Positions 15,756-23,800 of a stretch of 33,000 nt of DNA are shown piece by piece. The DNA is from Burkholderiales bacterium (lineage in GTDB: Bacteria > Pseudomonadota > Gammaproteobacteria > Burkholderiales > Burkholderiaceae_D). The notes beneath the pieces are model-generated. The model saw only the letters and a program-made list of their open reading frames with translations. It did no database searches and was not told where the DNA came from. How positions within the stretch are numbered: position 1 is the stretch's first letter; each line of letters begins with the position of its first letter. Both the position numbers and the translations under genes were made by a program. The stretch covers positions 1-33,000 of the forward strand of contig CANGAW010000036.1 in NCBI GenBank assembly GCA_947451925.1, read 5' to 3'.

Positions 15756-16355
15756 ATGTACCAAAAACCCAAGCAATCACGCTCAATACTGACTGAACAG
15801 AAATTTCTCGATGCACTAGATGCACTGTTGCGAGAAAAATCATTCAAACAACTCACCGTTGATGAAATAGCAGAACGTGCAAATCTTCATCGAGGTGCGT
15901 TTCTTAAACGATTCGGCTCTAAAAAAAGAGCACTACTCGTTCTATTTGATCGATATTGCAAGGACGCTTCAGCCTACATGTTGGAACTCAATCAAATTTT
16001 GCATCAGTATTCAAATGCTGAAGAAGTTTGCACAGAGATGTCTAAGCAGCTTGAGCAACTTCAGTCGAAACACTTTGCCTCAAATCGAGCAATGCATGAG
16101 ATTTTTTCTGAAGATCTAGTGGTTGATATACGGACCAAGAAAATCTTCAAGGAACTCGTTGAACTAACAAAGAAAATTCAGTGCGTTTTTTTGAGCGACG
16201 CTAAAGTATCTGACAATGGGGCATTGTCTGCTTCACAGTTGCTAGTAACCATAAACTACAATTATGTACTCAAGGCGATGACAGCATTTCCACGGGACAC
16301 GCAATCCCGACATCATTTAATTGGGAAGCTGGTAACAGAAGCCCTTAAAACCTGA
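15756..16355 (+). CDS. TetR-family transcriptional regulator
   Basis: This 199-residue protein has the TetR DNA-binding domain at about 10-60: QKFLDALDALLREKSFKQLT, VDEIAERANLHRGAFLKRFG, then SKKRALLVLFDRY. The helix-turn-helix is complete. The remaining helical domain, presumably for ligand binding and dimerisation, is not similar to a group I can name. A strong palindrome directly upstream suggests self-control. The gene is AT-rich, has a weak ribosome site, and is divergent from an outer-membrane barrel gene that it may also regulate. The right flank is an IS3 element. Confidence 0.88.
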   Translation: MYQKPKQSRSILTEQKFLDALDALLREKSFKQLTVDEIAERANLHRGAFLKRFGSKKRALLVLFDRYCKDASAYMLELNQILHQYSNAEEVCTEMSKQLEQLQSKHFASNRAMHEIFSEDLVVDIRTKKIFKELVELTKKIQCVFLSDAKVSDNGALSASQLLVTINYNYVLKAMTAFPRDTQSRHHLIGKLVTEALKT

Positions 16356-16460
16356 AAAAAAATCACAAGAGTAAGGATTTTAATTTCATCGGACAAAAAA
16401 TAACCCTCCAATCAAATAACCAACTGAATCACCCCGGAAATTCTAGACACTCGCGAGCGT

Positions 16461-17347
16461 CTAGAAATTTTGCTTTTCATATTCTACCGGTGAGAGCCGA
16501 TTACTCACGCTGTGACGGCGCTTAGGGTTATAAAACATTTCGATGTAATCAAACACATCCTGTTTGGCTCCGTCGTGCGTTGCATAAGTTTTGCGGCGAA
16601 TACGCTCTCGTTTAAGCAATTGGAAAGAGCTTTCAGCAACGGCGTTGCCGTGGCAGTCACCATGCTGGCTCTTGCTTGGCTGCAGATGGTGTGTCTTCAA
16701 AAACGCTTGCCAGTCATAGCTGCTGAATTGACTGCCCTGAACGGAATGCACCATGACGGTTGATTGAGGCTGACGACGCCACACGGCCATCAGCAAAGCG
16801 TTGATGGCGAGATCGCGATCCATGCGCGGTCCCATCGACCAGCCAATCACCTGACGGGAGAATAAATCCAGCACGGCAGATAAGAACCGCCAGCCTTCGT
16901 GCGTCCGGATATAGGTGATGTCCGTGACCCAGACACGGTTCGTCTCCGGCACGTCAAATTAGCGCTGTAGATGATCGGGCGCCATAGCTGCGGCTGGCCC
17001 GCCCCGTGGGCTCGGCCGCCGGTGGTAGCCCGTCTGCGAGCGCAACTTCTCCTGACGCATCAAGCGGTAGCCACGATGCTTGCCGCAGGTCTCGCCCAAG
17101 GCAAGCAAGTCATCCCGCACTTTGCGATACCCATAGACCGAGCCACTTTCGAGCCAGGATTGTTTGATGTGGCCGAGCAGCCGTTTATCTTCGATTGCGC
17201 GGCAACTGTGGGGCTTCTCCAGCCAAGCGTATAGCCGCTCGGATGAACTGCCTTCATCTTGCACAGACGCCGCACAGAATGGTGGCCCTGCTGTTCCCGG
17301 ATAAATGCGACCCTCACTCGGTTGTCATAGCAAAGTACGCGGCGGCC
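16461..17347 (-). pseudogene. IS3 transposase OrfB, disrupted
   Basis: The catalytic part of an IS3-family transposase. RVAFIREQQGHHSVRRLCKM starts it, but at about 17231 a one-base loss shifts the frame (expected GYYAWLEKPHS; the sequence reads on as GYTLGW, and YAWLEKPHSC continues in another frame). At 16959-16961 an in-frame TAA separates APDHLQR from FDVPETNRVWVTDITYIRTH. In VMVHSVQGSQFSS the second catalytic Asp is a Val (GTT at 16740-16742). The first Asp (WVTDITY) and the Glu (NAVAESSF) remain. Three independent lesions show a non-functional gene. Confidence 0.92.
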
Positions 17348-17592
17348 TTTTTTAAGGCGTCGCGCTCCTCGTTCACCCGTTTTAGCTCGGCCTTGAGACA
17401 CCGCATTTCCGTTTGCTGATCTTGCGCCACCTCGCGCTCAGCCGGCGGCACGCGATAGCGTTTGATCCACTGATACAGACTGTGTGTCGTCACACCCAAC
17501 CGACTTGCGACCTCTGCCACCGGATGACCTCGGTCAGTGACCTGCTTGACTGCTTCAATTCTGAATTCTTCCGTGTAACGCTTTGCATTCAT
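17314..17592 (-). CDS. IS3 transposase OrfA
   Basis: This 92-residue protein starts MNAKRYTEEFRIEAVKQVTD. It has the helix-turn-helix VAEVASRLGVTTHSLYQWIK for binding the IS ends, then a leucine-zipper-like coil, LKAELKRVNEERDALKKAAA, which in this family joins OrfA to the OrfAB product. The frame is intact, ending just after the A6G slippery site used in relatives to shift into OrfB. Because OrfB is broken, OrfA alone could at most act as a binding inhibitor. Confidence 0.9.
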   Translation of the reverse strand: MNAKRYTEEFRIEAVKQVTDRGHPVAEVASRLGVTTHSLYQWIKRYRVPPAEREVAQDQQTEMRCLKAELKRVNEERDALKKAAAYFAMTTE

Positions 17593-17655
17593 GACACCCC
17601 CTTGTAGGCCTAAATTTATAAGCTCAGAAGTGTCTAGTAAACCCGGGGCGATTCA

Positions 17656-17771
17656 ATCAGTTTTGCTGGCTCATCATAAAAAGCTGATTTGGCTTCGTCA
17701 AAAGAGATGCCACGCTTTATGAGATTGGCTGTTGCCTTGCGCTCGCCTCATTCGAATCGAAGAAAATTCAA
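17656..17771 (-). pseudogene. BrnT-type toxin, N-terminal fragment cut off at the IS end
   Basis: On the minus strand from TTG 17771 the frame reads LNFLRFE, a TGA, GERKATANLIKRGISF and DEAKSAFYDEPAKLI up to the IS edge. The pattern F-E-W-D-x-x-K-A-x-x-N-L-x-K-x-G-I-S-F-x-E-A is that of BrnT, the RNase toxin of BrnT/BrnA systems. The conserved Trp is a stop (TGG to TGA) and the next Asp is Gly. The remaining half of brnT and the brnA antitoxin are not found across the IS, so DNA was lost as well. The initiation codon is inferred. Confidence 0.75.
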
Positions 17772-17849
17772 CTTAACATTGTAAGTACATATTAAGGGAA
17801 GCAGAACATCTGATCTGCGGTGACCCTTCGAATTTAGGGAGTCCTAAAG

Positions 17850-17876
17850 ACAAAAACCCCCGCCATTTCTGGAGGG
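17850..17876 (-). terminator. Terminator after tRNA-Phe
   Basis: On the minus strand AACCCCCTCCA and TGGCGGGGGTT form a strong stem with one mismatch around a short loop, followed by five T. It lies about 15 bases past the tRNA 3' end. Confidence 0.8.
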
Positions 17877-17890
17877 GGTTCGCTATTTCT

Positions 17891-17966
17891 TGGTGGCCCG
17901 GGGCGGAATCGAACCACCGACACAAGGATTTTCAATCCTCTGCTCTACCGACTGAGCTACCAGGCC
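17891..17966 (-). tRNA. tRNA-Phe (GAA)
   Basis: Seventy-six bases fold as a standard cloverleaf: acceptor GGCCTGG..., D-arm AGCTCAGTCGGTAGAGC, anticodon arm with loop TTGAAAA (anticodon GAA), T-arm GGTTCGATTCC, and the encoded CCA at 17893-17891. The acceptor arms GGCC/GGCC match. It is flanked by a promoter and a terminator. Confidence 0.97.
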
Positions 17967-17976
17967 AAGAGGCGCG

Positions 17977-18004
17977 AGTATAGCAAAACAATGGCGGTAT
18001 GCAA
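17977..18004 (-). promoter_or_regulatory. Promoter of tRNA-Phe
   Basis: On the minus strand TTGCAT (18004-17999) is followed after 16 bases by TATACT (17982-17977), about ten bases before the mature tRNA 5' end. A good sigma-70 match. Confidence 0.75.
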
Positions 18005-18023
18005 AGGGTTCTGCACTCGAAGT

Positions 18024-18029
18024 TATAAT
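18024..18029 (+). promoter_or_regulatory. Possible -10 element of the ubiquinone hydroxylase operon
   Basis: A perfect TATAAT lies 48 bases before the ATG at 18078. At 17 bases upstream GCAAAG is a poor -35. The site lies just beyond the divergent tRNA promoter. Confidence 0.4.
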
Positions 18030-18077
18030 CAGAGCCTTCGCTACGCTGTAAAAGCGCGCTACTTCACTCTTTGGTTC

Positions 18078-19310
18078 ATGAAAATTCACTCCGAAATTTG
18101 CGTTATCGGTAACGGTGCAGTTGGCAAAGCGACTGCACTTGCACTGGCACAGGCCGGGTTTGATGTGGTTTTGCTGGCCCCCGCAGCACAAACTTCACAC
18201 AAGCTCGAGTCCGCAGAAGATCGCCCCTGGGATATGCGCGTGTATGCACTCAATCATATGGCGCAGGCTTTACTGTCCTCCCTGAAAGTTTGGAGTGCGA
18301 TGGATTTGTCCCGTGTTGCTCCGGTTGATGCGATGCTGGTACATGGGGAGGATAGCGGCGGGCTTGGACAGCTTTCTTTTGATGCCTATGGCGCGCGGGT
18401 CGGTGCGTTGGCCTGGATTGTTGAAGATAGCAATCTCAATGTGGCGCTGGATGCCGCGCTGCGATTCGCTTCGGGGCTGCGTGTAATCAGTGCCACAGCC
18501 ACGGCACTGAAGCTGGCAACCGATAACGCGGCAATTACACTGGATAACGGCGATGTTATTGAAACCTCACTCGTTGTCGGCGCAGATGGCGCGCAATCCT
18601 GGGTGCGCGGGCAGTGTGAAATAGGGCTGGATTATCGATCTTATAACCAGCAAGCCGTGGTCGCTAACTTTGCCTGTGAATTTCCCCATCATGGGGTTGC
18701 CAGCCAATGGTTTTTGGGTGCGGATGGCATCGTCGCTTTATTACCTTTGCCGGGTCAGCGCGTGTCGCTGGTGTGGTCTGCGCCGGATGCGCTGGCTGCA
18801 TCTTTGCTGCACGAGCCTGTTGAAAAACTGGCAGAGCGTCTGATGGCTTTGCCCGACCAGAAATTAGGACAAATGTCCATACTGCCTCCCGCGGCTCCCA
18901 GGGCTATTCCATTAAAAATGATTCGTACCCATTCTGCTATTGCGCACCGTGTTGCGCTGGTTGGCGATGCGGCGCATGTTGTGCATCCACTAGCTGGTCA
19001 GGGAATGAATCTGGGTTTTGCTGATGTGGATGCCTTGCTGTCGGCACTGGCCAAGCGCGAACTGAAAACGGAGTGTGGCGACGCCCGCACGCTCGGCCGC
19101 TATGCGCGTTCGCGCAAGGAAGATGTGGCGCTGATGCACCTAGCAATGGATGGCTTGCAACGGTTTTTTGCATCCGAACTGCCACCTGTCCGGGCGCTGC
19201 GCAATGCGGGGCTTGGCCTGATTGATCGTATTCCTTTTTTGAAGCGTCGCCTGATTGCGCATGCATTGGGTAAGACGAGTTTGACTAATCCTGAAGAAAG
19301 ATGGCAATGA
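18078..19310 (+). CDS. FAD-dependent ubiquinone-biosynthesis hydroxylase (UbiH/UbiM family)
   Basis: This flavin monooxygenase of about 410 residues adds a hydroxyl to the quinone ring in ubiquinone synthesis. I chose ATG 18078, where the dinucleotide-binding motif starts soon after. GNGAVG (11-16) is the N-terminal FAD loop, VVGADGAQSWVRGQ the middle D-G motif, and GDAAHVVHPLAGQGMNLGFA (from 296) the second FAD motif that marks the UbiH/COQ6 family. Which ring carbon it acts on cannot be told from sequence; UbiH, UbiF or UbiM are all possible. Its stop overlaps the dsbC start (ATGA), so the two are translationally coupled. Confidence 0.87.
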   Translation: MKIHSEICVIGNGAVGKATALALAQAGFDVVLLAPAAQTSHKLESAEDRPWDMRVYALNHMAQALLSSLKVWSAMDLSRVAPVDAMLVHGEDSGGLGQLSFDAYGARVGALAWIVEDSNLNVALDAALRFASGLRVISATATALKLATDNAAITLDNGDVIETSLVVGADGAQSWVRGQCEIGLDYRSYNQQAVVANFACEFPHHGVASQWFLGADGIVALLPLPGQRVSLVWSAPDALAASLLHEPVEKLAERLMALPDQKLGQMSILPPAAPRAIPLKMIRTHSAIAHRVALVGDAAHVVHPLAGQGMNLGFADVDALLSALAKRELKTECGDARTLGRYARSRKEDVALMHLAMDGLQRFFASELPPVRALRNAGLGLIDRIPFLKRRLIAHALGKTSLTNPEERWQ

Positions 19311-20026
19311 AGATGAAAAATTTGATGGCGGCAGTCGCCGGCCTGGTGTTGTCGTGTTGTGTGATGGCTGAGACGACGGAAGCCAATATCAAGAAGCTGC
19401 TGCAGCCACGCATAGGCGAGAGCGCAGTTATTGAATCCGTCACCAAGACACCGTATGCAAATTTGTACGAAGTCAAAATTGGCGGTGAGCTGGTATATAC
19501 CGATGCTGCCGCCAAATTTATTTTTATTGGCCGCCTGATTGATGCTGAGACTTCCAGAGATCTGACGCAAGCCCGTATGGATGAGCTTAACCGTATCAAG
19601 TTTGCCGATCTGCCGCTGGATTCTGCCGTGAAAACGGTACTTGGCAATGGCAAGCGGGTAATTGCGGTGTTTGAAGACCCGAATTGCGGCTACTGCAAAC
19701 GCTTTCGCAAAACCCTGAGCGAGATGAAAGACATTACGGTTTACACCTTCATGTACAACATTTTGTCGGACGACTCGCGGGTCAAAGCCAAAAATGTCTG
19801 GTGTTCTGCTGACCGCAGTAAGGCATGGGACGACTGGATGGTGCATAACAAGGTACCCGCCACTGCGCCCGAATCTTGCAGCGTGACGCCGAACGAAAAA
19901 ATTCTCGAGCTTGGTAAAAAACTCAAAGTCACCGGTACGCCAACGGTATTCTTTACCGACGGCTCGCGTGTGCCTGGCGCAATCGACGCCAAATCCCTTG
20001 AAGCCAAACTGGCATCAATCAAATAA
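19307..20026 (+). CDS. dsbC: Periplasmic disulfide isomerase
   Basis: Thiol:disulfide interchange protein DsbC shuffles wrong disulfide bonds in the periplasm and is kept reduced by DsbD. The protein starts MKMKNLMAAVAGLVLSCCVM, a signal peptide. I chose ATG 19307 because GAAGAAAG is seven bases upstream and the start overlaps the preceding stop (ATGA); ATG 19301 is the alternative. The N-terminal dimerisation domain is followed by the thioredoxin-fold domain with FEDPNCGYCKRF (CGYC at 127-130) and the cis-proline segment VTGTPTVFF. Length is typical. Confidence 0.95.
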   Translation: MKMKNLMAAVAGLVLSCCVMAETTEANIKKLLQPRIGESAVIESVTKTPYANLYEVKIGGELVYTDAAAKFIFIGRLIDAETSRDLTQARMDELNRIKFADLPLDSAVKTVLGNGKRVIAVFEDPNCGYCKRFRKTLSEMKDITVYTFMYNILSDDSRVKAKNVWCSADRSKAWDDWMVHNKVPATAPESCSVTPNEKILELGKKLKVTGTPTVFFTDGSRVPGAIDAKSLEAKLASIK

Positions 20027-20066
20027 TTTTAAAATTTTTTTAGTTTAAATTTTTCCAGGAGACGAC

Positions 20067-21056
20067 ATGTTTAAAGCGATTCTGCTCAATAAAAACGAAG
20101 ACGGCAGCACAAAGGCAGAGCTTGCTCAACTTGATGATGCCCAACTGCCGCAAGAGGGCGATGTAACGGTTGCAGTTGATTATTCAACCATTAACTATAA
20201 AGATGGCCTGGCCATGACAGGCAAGTCGCCTGTCGTGCGCAAGTGGCCGATGGTGCCGGGTATTGACGGCGCCGGCGAAGTAATTGCATCTACCCATCCA
20301 GACTGGAAAGCAGGCGACGCATTTATTTTGAATGGCTGGGGTGTCGGTGAGAGTCACATGGGCTGTTTGTCGGAGCGGGCCAAGCTTAAAGGCGACTGGC
20401 TCATACCGCGCCCGGTTGGCATGTCTTCGCGCACAGCCATGTCCATTGGTACTGCCGGCTACACCGCGATGCTTTGTGCAATGGCGTTGGCGGAACAAGG
20501 CGTCACACCCGAACAAGGTGAAATTCTGGTCACAGGTGCGTCCGGCGGTGTGGGCAGTGTGGCGATTGCGATTCTGGCGGCACGCGGCTTTAAGGTGGTG
20601 GCCTCAACCGGCAAACTGGACGAGACTGAATACCTGAAGTCATTGGGTGCCGTTGAAGTGATTGACCGCGCCGCATTATCAGCGGTGGGTAAACCGCTGC
20701 AAAAAGAACGTTGGGCTGGTGTGGTGGATTCAGTCGGATCGCATACGTTGGCCAATGCCGTGGCACAGGTTCGCTACGGTGGCGCAGTGGCTGCTTGCGG
20801 CCTGGCACAGGGTATGGATTTCCCGGCTTCAGTGGCGCCCTTCATCCTGCGCTCGGTCAAATTAATTGGTGTCGATAGTGTGATGGCGCCGAAAGCCCGT
20901 CGCATCGCAGCCTGGACATTGCTGGCCGCAGAATTAAAGCCTGAAATCTTAGCCACCATCACGCAAGAAATTACGCTGGCTGATGCGCTGAACTGGGCGC
21001 CGAAAATTTTGGCAGGGCAGGTGCGTGGTCGTCTGGTTGTGAATGTGAAAGGCTGA
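20067..21056 (+). CDS. acuI: Acrylyl-CoA reductase / YhdH-type quinone oxidoreductase
   Basis: This 329-residue medium-chain reductase uses NADPH. The N-terminal GroES-like part includes VDYSTINYKDGLAMTGKSPV and PGIDGAGEV, and the Rossmann part has VTGASGGVGSVAIAIL (about 156-171), typical of the YhdH/AcuI group of zinc-free enzymes that reduce acryloyl-CoA. AGGAG is well placed before the ATG. It follows dsbC in the same direction by 40 bases, and its stop lies one base before the next start. The choice between AcuI and a broader quinone reductase is by motif memory. Confidence 0.9.
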   Translation: MFKAILLNKNEDGSTKAELAQLDDAQLPQEGDVTVAVDYSTINYKDGLAMTGKSPVVRKWPMVPGIDGAGEVIASTHPDWKAGDAFILNGWGVGESHMGCLSERAKLKGDWLIPRPVGMSSRTAMSIGTAGYTAMLCAMALAEQGVTPEQGEILVTGASGGVGSVAIAILAARGFKVVASTGKLDETEYLKSLGAVEVIDRAALSAVGKPLQKERWAGVVDSVGSHTLANAVAQVRYGGAVAACGLAQGMDFPASVAPFILRSVKLIGVDSVMAPKARRIAAWTLLAAELKPEILATITQEITLADALNWAPKILAGQVRGRLVVNVKG

Positions 21057-21057
21057 A

Positions 21058-22872
21058 ATGGCCAAGCCTAGCCCTCTGGCGATCTGTTATCGCATTCGGC
21101 CTCTGGACCTCGCGCTGCATTTGTTCGAGGTCACATTAACGATTGCCTCTCCGGCTACAGAAGGTCAGGTGCTGTGCTTGCCTGCGTGGATACCCGGCAG
21201 TTACATGATTCGCGAATTTGCCCGCAACATCGTGCAGATCAGAGCGGAGTCGGGTGGCAAGCCTGTTCGCTTAAAAAAACTCGACAAGCACAGCTGGCTG
21301 GCACAGCCTTGTGCCGGGCCACTGGTGCTGACCTATCAGGTCTATGCATGGGATTTATCCGTGCGGACTGCGCATCTGGATCAGACCCATGGTTTTTTCA
21401 ATGGCACCAGTGTCTTTTTACAAGTGCAGGGTCAGGAAGCTAGGCCCCATGTGGTTGATATTCTGCCGCCTGAAGGCGAAGCTTTTGCGGCTTGGCGGGT
21501 TGCCACGGCATTGCCGGAGTTGAAGGCCAAGCGCTATGGTTTTGGTACCTATGTCGCCGCCAATTATGATGAACTGATTGATCATCCGGTCGAAATGGGT
21601 GAATTCGCCTTGCTGCGTTTTCGTGCTCATGGCGTGCCGCATGAGATGGTCATTACCGGACGCGTACCCAATCTGGATAGGGCGCGCTTGTGTGCTGACC
21701 TGAGCAAAATTTGCGAAGCACAGATTGCCTTGTTTGAGCCGGTCAGTAAAAAAGCACCGATGCAGCGTTATGTGTTCATGACACTGGCCGTTGGTGATGG
21801 CTATGGAGGTCTTGAGCATCGTGCGTCTACGGCACTCATTTGCGCGCGGGCTGACTTGCCTGTCAAAGGGCAGGCTGAGATGAGTGAGGGGTATCGCGGC
21901 TTTCTCGGCTTGTGCAGTCACGAGTATTTTCATACCTGGAATATAAAGCGGATCAAACCTGCGGCGTTTGCACCGTACATGCTGGATCGCGAAAACTATA
22001 CCTCTCTGTTGTGGCTGTTTGAGGGCTTCACCAGTTACTACGATGACCTTGTATTGGTACGCACTGGGCTGATCGATGAAGCGGCATATTTGAAACTGAT
22101 CGCCAAAACCATTAACGGCGTCATGCGTGGCAGCGGTCGTTTAAAGCAAAGCGTCGCAGATTCCAGTTTTGATGCATGGACCAAGTATTACCGGCAGGAT
22201 GAAAATGCGACCAATGCAGTGGTCAGTTATTACACCAAGGGTTCTTTAGTGGCCTTACTGCTTGACCTGACTATTCGTCAGCAAACCCGTGGCCGTAAAT
22301 CGCTTGACGATGTGATGCGTGCGTTGTGGCAGCGCTTTGGTCGCGATTTTTATGCCGAAGGCAGTAAGGCTGGCCAAGGCGTTGGCGAAGCAGAGCTTGA
22401 GTCTTTGTTTGATGAAGTTACAGGCTTGCACTTAAAGCCAATATTCGATCGGGCGGTGCGCGGCACGCAAGATTTGTCGCTTGAAAGTGTGTTGAGCGAT
22501 TTTGGCGTGGAAATGAGTAACAAGCGCAAAGAGAGCAAGCTGGCACTTGGTATCCGGACTGCGCGCGAAGCTAATGATTGCAAAGTCGCCAGTGTGTTTG
22601 AAGGCGGTGTGGCACATCAGGCCGGCTTGTCAGCGGGCGATGTGCTGGTGGCGCTAGATGGTTTGCGAGTCACGGCTAGTAATCTTGATACTTTGCTCAA
22701 TCGTTACCGTAACGGCGACACCATTGGTGTGCATGCCTTTCGTCGCGATGAACTGATGCGCTTTACGGTGGTGGCAAAGCCAGATTCTGCGCCCCAGTTT
22801 TCCCTGGAAGCGCAGGCCAAACCGCTGGCTGCGGCGCGCATGCGCAGCGCATGGTTGAGACCAGACCAATAA
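21058..22872 (+). CDS. M61-family metallopeptidase with PDZ domain
   Basis: This 604-residue peptidase of the glycyl-aminopeptidase type carries HEYFH (288-292), the HExxH zinc site in SHEYFHTWNIKRIKP, and the downstream zinc ligand Glu in WLFEGFTSYYDD. The N-terminal beta-rich domain (LCLPAWIPGSYMIREFARNI) is typical of M61, and a PDZ domain lies near the C-terminus (about 500-585, with GVAHQAGLSAGDVLVALDG). No signal peptide is visible, so it is probably cytoplasmic. It starts one base after acuI, with AAAGG overlapping the acuI end, so the two are translationally linked. Confidence 0.93.
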   Translation: MAKPSPLAICYRIRPLDLALHLFEVTLTIASPATEGQVLCLPAWIPGSYMIREFARNIVQIRAESGGKPVRLKKLDKHSWLAQPCAGPLVLTYQVYAWDLSVRTAHLDQTHGFFNGTSVFLQVQGQEARPHVVDILPPEGEAFAAWRVATALPELKAKRYGFGTYVAANYDELIDHPVEMGEFALLRFRAHGVPHEMVITGRVPNLDRARLCADLSKICEAQIALFEPVSKKAPMQRYVFMTLAVGDGYGGLEHRASTALICARADLPVKGQAEMSEGYRGFLGLCSHEYFHTWNIKRIKPAAFAPYMLDRENYTSLLWLFEGFTSYYDDLVLVRTGLIDEAAYLKLIAKTINGVMRGSGRLKQSVADSSFDAWTKYYRQDENATNAVVSYYTKGSLVALLLDLTIRQQTRGRKSLDDVMRALWQRFGRDFYAEGSKAGQGVGEAELESLFDEVTGLHLKPIFDRAVRGTQDLSLESVLSDFGVEMSNKRKESKLALGIRTAREANDCKVASVFEGGVAHQAGLSAGDVLVALDGLRVTASNLDTLLNRYRNGDTIGVHAFRRDELMRFTVVAKPDSAPQFSLEAQAKPLAAARMRSAWLRPDQ

Positions 22873-22937
22873 TTTTCAGACATGTGGCAGACGTTCGATG
22901 CCATGCCGATGCAGGCCTGATGCCTGTTAGTGCAGAG

Positions 22938-22998
22938 GAAAATTTTTCGTTTGTAATGAAAGACGCCGGGACGGCGTTTACGGGGCTAGTTGGTTACA
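22938..22998 (+). repeat. Dispersed intergenic repeat, copy 2 (hairpin arm lost)
   Basis: GAAAATTTTTCGTTTGTAAT and the following ACGCCGGGACGGCGTTTAC match copy 1 at 5976-6055 on both sides. It lacks about 18 bases that in copy 1 carry the left half of the hairpin. It ends 13 bases before the cysQ ATG. Confidence 0.65.
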
Positions 22999-23011
22999 CA
23001 ATACATACAAT

Positions 23012-23800
23012 ATGAAGCATATGAATTTGATAAATTTGATTCCTCAATTGATGTCCATGGCCCGCGATGCGGGCAAGGTAATTATGGAGGTTTACGCGAG
23101 TGACGAAAGAGGCGTGCAAATTAAGCCTGATCACAGTCCTGTGACAGAAGCGGATTTTGCCGCCCACCTGAAACTTGTCGCCGCTCTCACAGAGCTGACG
23201 TCTGACTATCCGGTGGTGTCAGAAGAAGATGAGGCATCGTTGGCTTATCGGGATAGTGAGGGCTGTTTCTGGCTCATCGACCCATTGGATGGCACGAAAG
23301 AATTTTTGGCCCGCAACGGCGAGTTCACGGTCAATATTGCGTTGATTGATCAGGGACGCAGTGTACTGGGAGTGGTTTATGCCCCCGCCATCGATTGCAT
23401 GTATTGGGGCGGCGCAGGATTGGGGGCATTTCGGTTGAAGGGCAATCTGACAGAGCCGATTAAGGTCAGCCCATATAGCGAGAGTGAGGTTTGCCGGGTC
23501 GTCGCTAGCAAGAGCCATCTCAATACCGAAACGCACGCATTCATTGAGCAGCTTGGTTCCGTGAGTCTGGTTCAGGCTGGCAGTTCGTTAAAGTTTTGCA
23601 GGGTAGCAGAAGGCGCCGCGGATATTTACCCTCGCCTAGCCCCAACTTGTGAGTGGGATACGGCGGCGGCACAGGCTGTTCTGGAAGGGGCCGGTGGATG
23701 CGTGGTGGACTTGGATGGCAATGCGCTGCGTTATGGCAAGCCGGACGTTCTGAACCCGTCTTTCATTGCGACGCGTGATGCTGCGCTGATACCCAGATGA
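23012..23800 (+). CDS. cysQ: 3'(2'),5'-bisphosphate nucleotidase
   Basis: This 262-residue inositol-monophosphatase-fold enzyme removes phosphate from PAP (3'-phosphoadenosine 5'-phosphate), a by-product of sulfate assimilation. SPVTEADFAAH is the first metal site region, SEEDEAS the next, and WLIDPLDGTKEF (core D90-P-L-D-G-T) the catalytic signature. CEWDTAAAQAVLEGAGG closes the site. No good ribosome site is visible; ATG 23021 is an alternative. Its end overlaps the next gene by four bases (ATGA), suggesting coupled translation with a sulfur-anion permease. Confidence 0.93.
   Translation: MKHMNLINLIPQLMSMARDAGKVIMEVYASDERGVQIKPDHSPVTEADFAAHLKLVAALTELTSDYPVVSEEDEASLAYRDSEGCFWLIDPLDGTKEFLARNGEFTVNIALIDQGRSVLGVVYAPAIDCMYWGGAGLGAFRLKGNLTEPIKVSPYSESEVCRVVASKSHLNTETHAFIEQLGSVSLVQAGSSLKFCRVAEGAADIYPRLAPTCEWDTAAAQAVLEGAGGCVVDLDGNALRYGKPDVLNPSFIATRDAALIPR

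Larger units (their letters stand above)
16425..17655 (-). mobile_element. Complete but defective IS3-family insertion sequence, about 1.23 kb
   Basis: Imperfect terminal inverted repeats of about 27 bases define the ends: left 16425-16451 and right 17629-17655, each reading inward TGAATC-purine-CCCCGG, then a variable stretch, then CTAGACACT. The element has the usual two overlapping reading frames (OrfA, OrfB) on the minus strand, with a poly-A slippery site at 17348-17353 suited to programmed frameshifting. I see no matching target duplication: the flanks are CAAC on the left and ATCA on the right. OrfB carries at least three inactivating changes, so the copy cannot move on its own. Confidence 0.9.

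Noticed and set aside
17640..17660. CCCGGGGCG at the IS right end also occurs in the tRNA-Phe 3' part, suggesting an attachment site
   Set aside because: Only nine bases are shared, they belong to the IS terminal repeat, and similarity ends there. The match is best explained by chance.
16422..17660. Target-site duplication of the IS3 element
   Set aside because: The bases beside the two ends (CAAC and ATCA) do not match at 3 or 4 bases, so no duplication is claimed.
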